A stretch of DNA of 64,000 bases. Origin: Candidatus Solirubrobacter pratensis (lineage in GTDB: Bacteria > Actinomycetota > Thermoleophilia > Solirubrobacterales > Solirubrobacteraceae). The stretch covers positions 496,001 through 560,000 of the forward strand of contig NZ_AUEK01000003.1 of the NCBI RefSeq assembly GCF_000425945.1, read 5' to 3'. How positions within the stretch are numbered: position 1 is the first letter of the stretch; every line of letters starts with the position of its first letter. Positions 1-7,858 of the stretch are shown piece after piece. Under the pieces are notes generated by a model. The model was not told where the DNA came from and did not search any database. It saw only the letters and a program-made list of their open reading frames with translations. The translations under genes and the position numbers were made by a program.

Positions 1-202
1 CTGACCGACGCCGCCGCCCATCAGGCCGACGGCAAGTCGCGCCGCTGCTTCCGTGAGCCCCGCAGCTAAGACAAAGAGCCTTGCCATGACCGTCCTCGCC
101 ACCACCATTCGCCGGCCCCCCGCCTCGCACGCCTTCGTGGTCCCCGTCGTGCGCGAACTGCCCGCGCAGTCGACGCGCTTCGCGGCCGACTCGGCCTGGT
201 AG
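1..202 (+). other. Unassigned, coding-like but unrecognised sequence at the window edge
   Basis: The first 69 bases read open to a TAA and could be the last 22 codons of a gene that starts before the window. An ATG at 86 opens a 38-codon frame ending in TAG at 200-202. Neither peptide resembles a family I know. The second frame is the same frame as the PIN-domain remnant that follows, so the whole stretch may be one decayed locus. Confidence 0.2.
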
Positions 203-412
203 CCGGGGGCGACCCCTCGTCGCACGCCAGCCGTCGCGCGCGAATGCGGACGGCTCACCGCGGCAGTACGCAACCGCGGCGGCCAACCGCGCCGGCGCAC
301 CATGGACCTCGCGATCGCCGCCACCGCCAACGTGCACGGCGTACCGCTGCTCACTCACAACAGCGCGGACTTCCAGATCATCGACGACCTGATCGAGGTC
401 CGCGCCCCGTAG
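203..412 (+). pseudogene. C-terminal remnant of a VapC-type PIN-domain toxin
   Basis: From about 221 to the TAG at 410-412 the frame reads like the last third of a VapC ribonuclease: a CGRLTAAVR segment, then RRRTMDLAIAATA (the usual third acidic residue in a D-x-x-I-A-A-T-A context), then a LLTHNSADF segment matching the usual T-x-N-x-x-D-F motif. The N-terminal half, with the first Asp and the conserved Glu, is missing; an in-frame TAG sits at 200-202 and no antitoxin gene precedes it. An internal ATG at 302 could give a 36-residue peptide but would lack the active site. I infer a dead toxin-antitoxin locus. The family call rests on motif memory, not alignment. Confidence 0.55.
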
Positions 413-428
413 CCGGCGGAATCACGCA

Positions 429-506
429 TCCCACCCCCACGTGGATGTGGTCGCAGTGATCGGCGCGCGCGAAGCCTCGCGGGTCCGACGGACCGTCCGG
501 GTCCCA
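429..506 (-). pseudogene. Possible C-terminal fragment with a DHxDHIHVG motif
   Basis: Read on the minus strand, this stretch encodes WDPDGPSDPRGF followed by ADHCDHIHVGVG. Such an ending resembles the C-termini of secreted actinobacterial hypothetical or peptidoglycan-related proteins, which often finish in D-H-x-D-H-I-H-V-G. The upstream part of the same frame is arginine-rich and not protein-like, so any original gene would be truncated or frameshifted. This is a weak, motif-only call. Confidence 0.25.
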
Positions 507-670
507 GCAACAGATGAGCCGTCGACCCGCCGCTCGACGATGCAGTGCTCGACCGCACCCCCGCCCTGAACCGCGTCGGGATCGCGATCCAGAGCCCGCG
601 GACCGTCCCGCGCGCGTACGCCTCGGCGTCCACGGTATGCCGCTGGCCCGCGCCCTATCCTCGCTCACCC

Positions 671-1375
671 ATGCTGGCCCAGCTGAGCGATCCCCACATC
701 CGCCTCGACGACGACGCGCCGACGGAGGCCCTGCGCCGTGCCGTGGCCGCGCTGGAGGCACTCGATCCCACGCCGGACGCCGTGCTCGTCAGCGGCGACC
801 TCGCCGACTCCGGCGATCCGCGCGAGTACGCGATCGCGCGCGAGATCCTGCGGGAGCTTCCTATGCCGGTCCACGTCCTCCCCGGCAACCACGACGACGT
901 GGCCGCCCTGGAGGCCGTGTTCGGCCCGGTGGAGTACGAGGTCGACGCAGGCCCGCTGCGCCTCGTGTCCGTCGACACGACGATCCCCGGCCGCGACGAT
1001 GGCCGCATCCCGGTCGAGCGCCTCGCGGCCCGGCTCACCGGCGAGAAGCCGACGATCCTCGCCATGCACCACGCGCCGCTCGTCACGGGGGTCAAGCCGA
1101 TGGACGACCTCGGCGTCCCCGGTGAGGACCGCCGCGCGCTCGCCGAGCTGCTCGCGGGCCGGCCGCATGTGAAGCGGATCGTGACCGGCCACCTACACCG
1201 CACGATGGTCGGCGCCGTCGGCGGGGTGCCGGTCTTCGTATGCCCCGGCACCCATCTCCAGCTCGCGCTGGAGCTCACCGCGACCGCCGAGCTGCCGTCC
1301 AACGACGATCCGCCCGGCTACGCGCTGCACCTCCTGCGCGACGGCGAGGTCACGTCGCACCTCGTCCTGCTGTGA
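671..1375 (+). CDS. Metallophosphoesterase, CpdA-like cyclic-nucleotide phosphodiesterase type
   Basis: A 234-residue calcineurin-like phosphoesterase. The dimetal site is complete: D7-x-H9 in SDPHIR, D43 in SGDLAD, N73-H74-D75 in PGNHDD, the H133 pair in MHHAPL, and GHLH at about 173-176. Length and motif order match class III cyclic-nucleotide phosphodiesterases and related small phosphoesterases; the true substrate cannot be read from sequence. The ATG at 671 is chosen because it places the first metal motif at residue 7; the open frame runs further upstream, but that part is Arg/Pro-rich and not protein-like. A TATCCT box at 656-661 would put transcription within a few bases of this ATG, so the mRNA may be nearly leaderless. 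Its 3' end overlaps the convergent MFS gene by 26 bp. Confidence 0.85.
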   Translation: MLAQLSDPHIRLDDDAPTEALRRAVAALEALDPTPDAVLVSGDLADSGDPREYAIAREILRELPMPVHVLPGNHDDVAALEAVFGPVEYEVDAGPLRLVSVDTTIPGRDDGRIPVERLAARLTGEKPTILAMHHAPLVTGVKPMDDLGVPGEDRRALAELLAGRPHVKRIVTGHLHRTMVGAVGGVPVFVCPGTHLQLALELTATAELPSNDDPPGYALHLLRDGEVTSHLVLL

Positions 1376-2846
1376 CGGCCGGCGCCTCGCCGGCGCGCGC
1401 GCGGTCGAAGCGGCCCGAGCGCAGCACCCGCGACGTGGCGCCCTCGCGCACGAACAGGAACAGCACCACCGCGACCGCGATCAGCCCCGCGTCCAGGAAC
1501 ACCGCCGCCGACCAGCCGCCCGTCGCGTCGCGCAGCGCGCCCGACACGGCGGGCGAGAGCACCGCGCCGATCTCGCCGATCAGGTTGTTCATGCCGAACG
1601 CGGCGCCGTAATGGGCGGGATCGGCGATGTCGGCGAGCATCGCGTGCGCGATCGGCTGCATCGCGTTGAAGAACGTGCTGGCCGAGAACAGCAGCGCCGC
1701 CATCACCCAGACCGACGCCGAGCCGGCGGCGACGACGAAGCCGAACATCACGGTCAGGACGCACTGGATCGCGGTGAACGCGACCACGAGCGGCTTGCGC
1801 CCGATCCCGTGGCGCACGGCGACGTCGGACAGCCAGCCGCCGACGGGGAAGCCGAGGATGCCGGCGCCCGCGTTGAACGCCGCGATCAGTGCCGAGCGCC
1901 CGAACGAGGAGTGCGCCGCGTCGGCCACGATCGAGACCGACCAGAACGAGAAGAACCACAGGTTCCACAGCACCGCGATGAACGCGACGTTGATCAGCAC
2001 CAGATCGCGCGAGCGCAGGACGTCGCCGACCTCGCCCGTCCGCCGCGCCAGCACCGAGATGACGAGGATCAGCGCGAGCGCGACCTCGAGGATCGCGATC
2101 CACAGGTCCGACAGGCCTGCCGCGTCGCCGATGAAGTAGACCGCCATGACGGCCGCCAGTCCGGCCGCGGCGAACGCCAGCATGTGCAGCGTCGCGCGCG
2201 CGTACGGGAGCCCCGGCTGCTGCCGGCGGAAGTAGGCGGCGCACCCGATCGCGACCGCCAGGGTCGCCGCGCCGAGCGCGAGGAACGCCATCCGCCACGC
2301 CTGGTCGGCGGCGAAGACCTGGCCGCCGAGGTCGATCAGGTTCGGCGCGAAGACGGTCGCGATCGTGATGCCGAGCGCCAGGCCGGTGATCACGACGCCC
2401 ATGCCGAGGCTGCGCTTCTCCACCGGCGTCTGCTCGGCGATCAGGCTGCGGTCGTTGGAGTAGAACGTGCCCTCGCCGAGTCCGGTGAAGACGCGGATCG
2501 CGATGAACGCCACCAGGCCGGTGACCAGGCCGCTGAGCATCGTCGCGATGCCCGCCCAGACCAGGCTGATGACGATGATCGTGCGGTGCCCGTACCGGTC
2601 GCCGAGATAGCCGCCGGGGAACTGCGTGAGCATGTAGCCGGCGAAGAACAGGCCGCCGATCAGGCCCGCGAGCGCGTACGGCTTGTCCGACTCGGCCAGG
2701 AACGCGACCTTGTTGTCGATCATCCAGGTGACGACGGGGCCAGTGAGCGCGCGGTCAGCGGCGCTGACGGTCCAGCCCAGCAGCAGGAACACCCACAGGG
2801 TGCGATAGGCCGGCCAGCCGCCGGCACGGATTCCTCTCTCTCCCAT
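1350..2846 (-). CDS. Major facilitator superfamily transporter
   Basis: A 498-residue membrane protein with about twelve hydrophobic helices. The N-terminal half carries the MFS loop motif between helices 2 and 3 (GGYLGDRYGHR), and a related GWLSDVAVRHGIGRK loop appears in the second half, which is the classic duplicated six-plus-six MFS layout. Nothing identifies the substrate; the family includes sugar-phosphate, aromatic acid and drug porters. The ATG at 2846 has GGAGGG three bases upstream. It lies downstream of pstS on the same strand, with 64 bp between them containing a hairpin that also covers the ribosome-binding site. The C-terminus ends in a short polar tail that overlaps the convergent phosphoesterase gene. 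Confidence 0.85.
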   Translation of the reverse strand: MGERGIRAGGWPAYRTLWVFLLLGWTVSAADRALTGPVVTWMIDNKVAFLAESDKPYALAGLIGGLFFAGYMLTQFPGGYLGDRYGHRTIIVISLVWAGIATMLSGLVTGLVAFIAIRVFTGLGEGTFYSNDRSLIAEQTPVEKRSLGMGVVITGLALGITIATVFAPNLIDLGGQVFAADQAWRMAFLALGAATLAVAIGCAAYFRRQQPGLPYARATLHMLAFAAAGLAAVMAVYFIGDAAGLSDLWIAILEVALALILVISVLARRTGEVGDVLRSRDLVLINVAFIAVLWNLWFFSFWSVSIVADAAHSSFGRSALIAAFNAGAGILGFPVGGWLSDVAVRHGIGRKPLVVAFTAIQCVLTVMFGFVVAAGSASVWVMAALLFSASTFFNAMQPIAHAMLADIADPAHYGAAFGMNNLIGEIGAVLSPAVSGALRDATGGWSAAVFLDAGLIAVAVVLFLFVREGATSRVLRSGRFDRARAGEAPAVTAGRGAT

Positions 2847-2848
2847 GC

Positions 2849-2867
2849 CCTCCGGGGTACCCGGAGG
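2849..2867 (-). promoter_or_regulatory. Hairpin that includes the MFS ribosome-binding site
   Basis: An 8-bp perfect stem (2849-2856 with 2860-2867, three-base loop). On the minus strand it reads CCTCCGGG-TAC-CCCGGAGG and ends two bases before the ATG at 2846. The right arm contains the GGAGG Shine-Dalgarno sequence, so folding would hide it. The same hairpin could instead serve as a weak pstS terminator, although no U-run follows. Confidence 0.45.
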
Positions 2868-2910
2868 CTGACGTTGAAATGTCAGACGGAGCGGCTGGCC
2901 GGCTTCCCCG

Positions 2911-3936
2911 CTAGCCCTGCTTGACCTGCTTGAGCGTGTTCTTGGCCGCCTTGAGGACGACCGGAGGGATGCGCGCGAAGTCGAGCGCGGGCCCGTACTT
3001 CTGGCCGTCGGTCATGGCGTACAGCACCAGCTTGCTCAGGCCCGAGGCCTTCGGCGTCGCCTTGGGGACGATCGCGTAGGTGAACGTCGAGAGCGGGTAT
3101 GCCGTCTTCGCGCTCTTGGGCGGAGCGACGATGTGCATCTCGTTGCTCGCCGGAACCCGCTTCACGACATCAGCAGCGGCCTGGATGTTCTTCAGGTTCG
3201 GGTACTCGAACTTGCCGGCGGCGTTCTGCAGCGCCGCGGCCTTCAGGCCGTGGGCGATGATGTAGGCGGCCGAGATGTAGCTGATCGCGCCGTTGGTCGA
3301 GCTGACGACCGCGGTCACGCCGTCGTTGCCCTTGCCGCCGACGCCGGTCGGGAAGCTGACCTGCGTGCCGAAACCGACCTTGCCCTTCCAGGACGGGCTC
3401 GTCCGCGAGAGGAAGTCGGTGAACGCGTACGTGTCGCCGGATCCGTCGCTGCGGAACACCGGCGTGATCTTGAGGGCCGGCAGCGAGACGCCCTTGTTGA
3501 TCGCCTTGATCCGGCGGTCGTTCCACATGCTGATCTGGCCCTGGAAGATCTGGCTCAGCACGGACGAGTTGAGCTGGAGCTTCTTGACGCCGTCGATGTG
3601 GAACGCGATGCCGGTCGCGGTCAGCGCCCATGGGATCTGGACGCAGCCGTGGCACGCCGCGGCCTGCGCCGCGCTGAGCGGCGCGTCGGACGCCCCGAAG
3701 TCGACCGTACGCGCGGTGATCTGGGCGATGCCCGCACCGGAGCCCACGGCGCCGTACGTGACCTTGATGTTGTTCTTGCCCTGGAAGTCCAGGCTCCACT
3801 TGGCCATCAGCGGCGCCACGAGCGTGGAGCCTGCTCCGACGAGCTGGGCGTCCTGCGCCATCGCGTTGGATGCCGAGCCAGCGACGCCGACTGTCAGCGT
3901 TCCTAGGGCCAGGGCGACGAACCTGCTGCGCTTCAA
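2911..3936 (-). CDS. pstS: Phosphate ABC transporter, periplasmic-type phosphate-binding protein PstS
   Basis: A 341-residue secreted solute-binding protein. A basic start (KRSR), a hydrophobic core and an AMA site near residue 27 form a signal peptide; there is no lipobox cysteine, unlike many Gram-positive PstS proteins. The mature protein opens with LVGAGSTLVAPL, the PstS phosphate-binding loop, and later has a GSGAGI segment and RSDGSGDTYAF, which holds the Arg-Ser-x-Gly-Ser-Gly-T phosphate ligands. The start is TTG (3936-3934) with GGAAGGAAACGC just before it. It binds inorganic phosphate and delivers it to PstCAB, encoded divergently. The repeat array at 4009-4036 lies in the shared upstream region. 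No PhoU gene is present nearby. Confidence 0.93.
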   Translation of the reverse strand: MKRSRFVALALGTLTVGVAGSASNAMAQDAQLVGAGSTLVAPLMAKWSLDFQGKNNIKVTYGAVGSGAGIAQITARTVDFGASDAPLSAAQAAACHGCVQIPWALTATGIAFHIDGVKKLQLNSSVLSQIFQGQISMWNDRRIKAINKGVSLPALKITPVFRSDGSGDTYAFTDFLSRTSPSWKGKVGFGTQVSFPTGVGGKGNDGVTAVVSSTNGAISYISAAYIIAHGLKAAALQNAAGKFEYPNLKNIQAAADVVKRVPASNEMHIVAPPKSAKTAYPLSTFTYAIVPKATPKASGLSKLVLYAMTDGQKYGPALDFARIPPVVLKAAKNTLKQVKQG

Positions 3937-4008
3937 AGCGTTTCCTTCCGCTTCGTATGGGTGGGAATTCCCGGGTCGCAGTAGGTGAGCACGTGTACGA
4001 GGCCTTAC

Positions 4009-4036
4009 CTGTTGCCTACCTGTTGGCGAGCTGTTG
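4009..4036. promoter_or_regulatory. Pho-box-like array: three CTGTTG repeats at 11-bp spacing
   Basis: CTGTTG occurs at 4009, 4020 and 4031, exactly one helical turn (11 bp) apart, in the pstS-pstC intergenic region. Response regulators of the PhoB/PhoP type bind tandem 6-7 base half-sites with 11-bp period, and the enterobacterial half-site is CTGTCAT, so both spacing and sequence fit. On the minus strand a TACACG box (3997-3992) lies 11 bases beyond the last repeat, where a -10 element would be expected for pstS. Binding itself is inferred. Confidence 0.65.
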
Positions 4037-4093
4037 CTTTCTCGTGAATGGCCGGCCGCCGCGGAGGGCGAGGCGAACTAGGGTCAGCGGGCG

Positions 4094-5050
4094 ATGCCAG
4101 CTCGCGCCATCTCGACGACCCCGCACGCCCGCGCCCGGCGCAAGCGCATCGACCGGGCCGCCGACCGCACGCTCCGCGGGCTCTGCGTCGCCGCGTCGGC
4201 GCTCGTAGGCCTGCTGATCGCCGACATCGCCTACCAGCTGCTGCACGGCGGGAGCCTCGCGATGTCGCGCTTCGGGCTCGGCTTCCTCGCCGCGGGCGCC
4301 TGGAAGCCCAACTTCGACGTCTTCGGCGCCGGGCCGCTGCTCTTCGGCACCGCCGTCACGTCGGCCATGGCGCTGGCGATCGCGACGCCCGTCGGCATCG
4401 CGATCGGCCTGTTCCTGAGCATGTTCTCGCCCCGCCCGGTGCGCGGCGTGATCGGCCCGCTGGTCGAGATGCTGGCGGCGATCCCGAGCGTGATCCTCGG
4501 CCTGTGGGGCATCCTCGTGCTCGGCCCGTTCCTGCGCGACCACGCCGAGCCGTGGCTGCACTCGAGCCTCGGGTTCCTGCCCATCTTCGGCGCTCCCGAG
4601 ACCAGCGGCAGCAGCGTGTTCACGGCGGGCCTGATTCTCGCGATCATGGTGGTGCCGATCATCGCCTCGATCAGCCGCGACCTCTTCGAGACGGTCCCGC
4701 GCGAGTTGCAGGAGGGGGCCGCGGCGCTCGGCGCGACGCCGTGGGAGGTCGTCCGCGGGATCGTGCTGCCGTCGACGGCGTCGGGGCTCGCCGCCGCCGC
4801 GTTCCTGGGACTGGGACGCGCGCTCGGCGAGGCGATCGCGGTGACGCAGGTGATCGGCGCGCGCACCGGGGTGCATTCCTCTCTGTTCGAGGCGGGCGAC
4901 ACGCTCGCCAGCCGGGTCGCGAGCCAGTTCGACGGCTCGGTCTCCCGCCTGCACACGTCGGCGCTGTTCTACCTCGCCGTCGTCCTGCTCGTGATCGGGC
5001 TGGCGGCGAACCTGCTCGCCCAGTGGATCGGCAACCGGTTCGCCCGTTGA
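4094..5050 (+). CDS. pstC: Phosphate ABC transporter permease PstC
   Basis: A 318-residue inner-membrane permease with about six transmembrane helices. The EAA cytoplasmic loop that contacts the ATPase is present near residues 200-235 ([20 protein letters not shown]), and [13 protein letters not shown] is typical of PstC. With PstA it forms the phosphate channel. The ATG at 4094 follows TAGGGT (4079-4084) by nine bases and has no clear Shine-Dalgarno site, so the transcript may be leaderless. The stop codon overlaps the TTG start of pstA (TTGA), indicating translational coupling. Confidence 0.93.
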   Translation: MPARAISTTPHARARRKRIDRAADRTLRGLCVAASALVGLLIADIAYQLLHGGSLAMSRFGLGFLAAGAWKPNFDVFGAGPLLFGTAVTSAMALAIATPVGIAIGLFLSMFSPRPVRGVIGPLVEMLAAIPSVILGLWGILVLGPFLRDHAEPWLHSSLGFLPIFGAPETSGSSVFTAGLILAIMVVPIIASISRDLFETVPRELQEGAAALGATPWEVVRGIVLPSTASGLAAAAFLGLGRALGEAIAVTQVIGARTGVHSSLFEAGDTLASRVASQFDGSVSRLHTSALFYLAVVLLVIGLAANLLAQWIGNRFAR

Positions 5051-5937
5051 CCGCCCTGTACGACCCGACCGCCCCGCTGACGGCGTCCGGCAACCTGCGC
5101 CGGCGCCGCGCGGTCAGCCGGCTGGCCCAGTCCGGCGCGGTGGCGTCGGCGGTGCTCGCCGTCGGGGTCCTCGGCGTGGTCGTCGGATCGGTCGCCCAGC
5201 GCGGCGCCGGCGTGATCGGCATCGACTTCCTGACCAAGGCGCCGCCGCTGTTCGGCGGGCCGGGCGGCGGCATCGCGCCCGCGATCGTGGGCACCGCGGT
5301 GATCGTGGCGGTGGCGACGGCGATCGCGATGCCGATCGGCGTGCTCGTGGCGATCTACCTGGCCGAGTTCGCGAGCCCGCGCGCCGCGCGGCCGGTGCGG
5401 CTGGCGCTCGATCTCCTGAACGGGCTGCCGAGCGTCGTGGTCGGGCTGTTCGTCTTCGGGCTCCTGGTGGCCGGCCACAAGCAGAGCGGGTTCGCCGGCG
5501 CGCTGGCGCTCGCCATCATCATGCTCCCGCTGATCGCGCGCGCCACGCAGGAGATGCTCCTGCTGGTCCCGCGGCAGCTGCGCGAGGCCGCGGATGCGCT
5601 GGGCGTGAGCCGGTGGCGGACGGTCGTCGGGGTCGTCCTGCCGAGCGCGCTCGGCGGCATCGTCACCGGCACGGTCCTCGCCGTCGCGCGCGCGGCAGGC
5701 GAGACCGCTCCGCTCGTCTTCACGTGCTCGATCTTCGCCAATCAGACGACCGTGGACGTCTTCGGCACGGCGGTGCCGAACATCCCCGTGATGATCTTCA
5801 AGCTGTCGGAGGCGGCGGACCCCTCGGGGTTCGCGCGGGCGTGGGGCGCGGCGCTCGTGCTGCTCGTCTTCATCCTGCTCACGAACATCTCCGCGCGGGC
5901 GCTGCTCGCGCGCAGCCGGAGGAAGCTGACCCGATGA
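5047..5937 (+). CDS. pstA: Phosphate ABC transporter permease PstA
   Basis: A 296-residue permease, partner of PstC. It has about six transmembrane helices, the [14 protein letters not shown] segment typical of PstA, the EAA loop ([20 protein letters not shown]) and [13 protein letters not shown] near the end. The start is taken as TTG 5047, inside the pstC stop (TTGA); an upstream start in the same frame would have to lie inside pstC, where the frame is non-protein-like and Arg-rich. Downstream, its TGA overlaps the pstB ATG (ATGA). The three genes therefore form one translationally coupled pstCAB unit. Confidence 0.92.
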   Translation: MTALYDPTAPLTASGNLRRRRAVSRLAQSGAVASAVLAVGVLGVVVGSVAQRGAGVIGIDFLTKAPPLFGGPGGGIAPAIVGTAVIVAVATAIAMPIGVLVAIYLAEFASPRAARPVRLALDLLNGLPSVVVGLFVFGLLVAGHKQSGFAGALALAIIMLPLIARATQEMLLLVPRQLREAADALGVSRWRTVVGVVLPSALGGIVTGTVLAVARAAGETAPLVFTCSIFANQTTVDVFGTAVPNIPVMIFKLSEAADPSGFARAWGAALVLLVFILLTNISARALLARSRRKLTR

Positions 5938-6770
5938 GCCTGCCCCCCGCGCGCATGCGCGTCGTCACCGAGACCGCACGGCGCGTCCCGCTGCCCGCGA
6001 TCCGGCGCGAGACCGTGTTCGACGTGCGCGACGTCGGCGTCCACTACGGCCCCAAGCCGGCGCTCGCGGGCGTCACGCTGAAGATCGAGCGCAACGTCGT
6101 GACCGCGATCATCGGCCCATCGGGGTGCGGGAAGTCGACGTTCCTGCGCAGCCTGAACCGGATGAACGACGCCGTCCCGGGCTTCCGGATCGGCGGCCAG
6201 GTCCTCTACCACGGCCACGACGTGTACGGCGGCGGCGTCGACCGCGTGGAGGTGCGGCGCCGGATCGGGATGGTGTTCCAGAAGCCGAACCCGTTCCCGA
6301 AGTCGATCTTCGACAACGTGGCCTGGGCTCCGCGCAACCTCGGGCTGCGAGCGGGGCTGAGCGAGCGCGTCGAGCAGGCGCTGCGCGGAGCCGCCCTGTG
6401 GGACGAGGTCAAGGACCGCCTCAAGCAGAGCGCGCTCGGCCTCTCCGGCGGCCAGCAGCAGCGGCTGTGCATCGCTCGCGCGATCGCGGTCGAGCCTGAC
6501 GTGCTGCTGCTCGACGAGCCGGCGTCCGCGCTGGATCCGATCGCCACGGCGGCGATCGAGGAGCTGATGCACAGCCTCAAGCGGCGCTACACGATCGTGA
6601 TCGTCACGCACAACATGCAGCAGGCCGCGCGCGTGGCGGACCGGACCGCGTTCTTCAGCCTCGACGACCAGCGCACCGGCGCGCTCGTCGAGTACGACGC
6701 GACGGAGACGATCTTCACGCAGCCCGCGGACCCGCGGACGCGCGACTACGTCAGCGGCCGGTTCGGCTAG
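5934..6770 (+). CDS. pstB: Phosphate ABC transporter ATPase PstB
   Basis: A 278-residue ABC ATPase. Walker A is GPSGCGKST at 61-69, the signature is [10 protein letters not shown], Walker B is [12 protein letters not shown] and the H-loop is [13 protein letters not shown]. The [10 protein letters not shown] segment after Walker A and [12 protein letters not shown] after the Q-loop are PstB hallmarks. About 25 extra residues precede the usual PstB start. It drives phosphate import through PstCA. No phoU follows, which is unusual since PhoU normally links this transporter to phosphate sensing; a strong hairpin terminator comes immediately after the stop codon instead. Confidence 0.94.
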   Translation: MSLPPARMRVVTETARRVPLPAIRRETVFDVRDVGVHYGPKPALAGVTLKIERNVVTAIIGPSGCGKSTFLRSLNRMNDAVPGFRIGGQVLYHGHDVYGGGVDRVEVRRRIGMVFQKPNPFPKSIFDNVAWAPRNLGLRAGLSERVEQALRGAALWDEVKDRLKQSALGLSGGQQQRLCIARAIAVEPDVLLLDEPASALDPIATAAIEELMHSLKRRYTIVIVTHNMQQAARVADRTAFFSLDDQRTGALVEYDATETIFTQPADPRTRDYVSGRFG

Positions 6771-6818
6771 GGGTCCGTTGAAGAATGGTCGTATCGGGAT
6801 TCTTCAACGGGCCCCTAG
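6767..6818. terminator. Twenty-base-pair bidirectional terminator hairpin
   Basis: Arms 6767-6786 and 6799-6818 pair over 20 bp with a single G-T wobble (6774/6811), leaving a 12-base loop. The stem includes the pstB stop codon and the last codons of the convergent zinc-ribbon gene. It has no long U-run, but the stem is unusually long and its position between converging genes fits a two-way terminator. Confidence 0.75.
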
Positions 6819-7220
6819 GCCGCCGTCGATCGAGCCGGCCTGCAGCTGCTGCAGCAGCGGCTGGCCGCACTGCCAGCAGTAGGTGGCGCCCGGCGAGTGC
6901 GGCGCGGCGCAGATCCCGCAGGACCCGGCGGCGCCGGTCTGCTCCATCCGCAGCAGCCGCTCGACCTCGCCGAGCTCGGCGTCGGCCTCCTGGAGCAGCG
7001 CGGCGCGCCGCGCGAGCAGGTCGACGTGGACCTGGTTGCGGATGATCATCTCGTAGGCGAGGCCGCCGAGGTCGAACTGCAGCTCGCTGACGCGCGCGGC
7101 GAGCTGGTCGCGCCGGCGCACGAGGTCGATCGGCAGGTCCGGTCCGGCCGGCGGCTCGTAGCCCGGATCGAACGGTCCGGGCGCGGCGACGTACTCGCGG
7201 CTCGAGTTGCGTCCGAACAT
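6804..7220 (-). CDS. Zinc-ribbon protein with a coiled-coil region
   Basis: A 138-residue soluble protein. Residues 30-95 are charged and heptad-like (rich in R, E, L, A) and probably form an alpha-helical hairpin or coiled coil. Residues 101-118 form a four-cysteine zinc ribbon, C101-x2-C104 and C115-x2-C118. Similar C-terminal ribbons occur in many small actinobacterial proteins without assigned function. The ATG at 7220-7218 overlaps the upstream gene's stop by one base (TGATG), so the two are co-translated. The 3' end lies inside the large terminator hairpin. I do not recognise a named family. Confidence 0.7.
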   Translation of the reverse strand: MFGRNSSREYVAAPGPFDPGYEPPAGPDLPIDLVRRRDQLAARVSELQFDLGGLAYEMIIRNQVHVDLLARRAALLQEADAELGEVERLLRMEQTGAAGSCGICAAPHSPGATYCWQCGQPLLQQLQAGSIDGGLGAR

Positions 7221-7753
7221 CACTGGCCGAAGAAGTCGCCGGTGAACTTGCCGTCCTTGTAGCCCGCGCCCTTGCCCGAGCTGCCGACCTTCACGTCGGG
7301 CGGCGGCGTCTTGGCGGCCTTCGGCGTCGGCGTGGGCTTCGCCTTGCCGGCGGACTTCTCCGGCTTGGCCCCCGTCTCGTCGGGAGCCGGAGTGGCGGAC
7401 GCCGTCGCCGCGGCGGTCGCGGCGGGCGCGGCCGCGCCCGCCCCGGGCACCGTCACGATGCGCACGGGCGCGGCGGCGGTCGGCGCGGCCGACTTGGGGG
7501 AGGTCCGCCCGATCTCGACGCCGACGCCGAGCGCGATCAGCAGCGTCGCGACGCCGGCGATCAGCGTCGCGCCGGGCGGCGGCGCCGCGCGCCGCGGCCG
7601 TGCCGGCGGCAGCGCGGGCGGAGCCGAGGCGGCGACGTACCGGCGCGGGTCGTTGCGGCGCTCGCCGCAGACCAGGCAGTAGCGCTGATCGGGCTGCATC
7701 GGCGAGCGGCAGGCCGCGCACAGCTCGGCGCTCGCCGGCATCAGGATGTCCAT
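7220..7753 (-). CDS. Membrane-anchored zinc-ribbon protein of unknown function
   Basis: A 177-residue protein starting at ATG 7753; an ATG at 7741 is an equally good alternative, and the frame is open to 7807. A four-cysteine ribbon (C12-x2-C15, C26-x2-C29) sits at the N-terminus, followed by a Pro/Arg linker, one transmembrane helix (about 60-82) and a low-complexity Ala/Pro/Thr/Lys tail. The very end (YKDGKFTGDFFGQ) is conserved-looking and may be the functional part outside the membrane. By the positive-inside rule the ribbon is cytoplasmic. It has the same ribbon-helix-linker plan as the divergent gene at 7859, so the two may share ancestry or work together. Confidence 0.65.
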   Translation of the reverse strand: MDILMPASAELCAACRSPMQPDQRYCLVCGERRNDPRRYVAASAPPALPPARPRRAAPPPGATLIAGVATLLIALGVGVEIGRTSPKSAAPTAAAPVRIVTVPGAGAAAPAATAAATASATPAPDETGAKPEKSAGKAKPTPTPKAAKTPPPDVKVGSSGKGAGYKDGKFTGDFFGQ

Positions 7754-7858
7754 CGGGCGGGTGATGGGGCCAGTCTGCTTCCCCGCGGCGCCCAAGTTGT
7801 GAACCATTCGTTGCGCCCGCCGCGCACGAGGCGCCGCGGCGGATAGACATCAGCGGCC

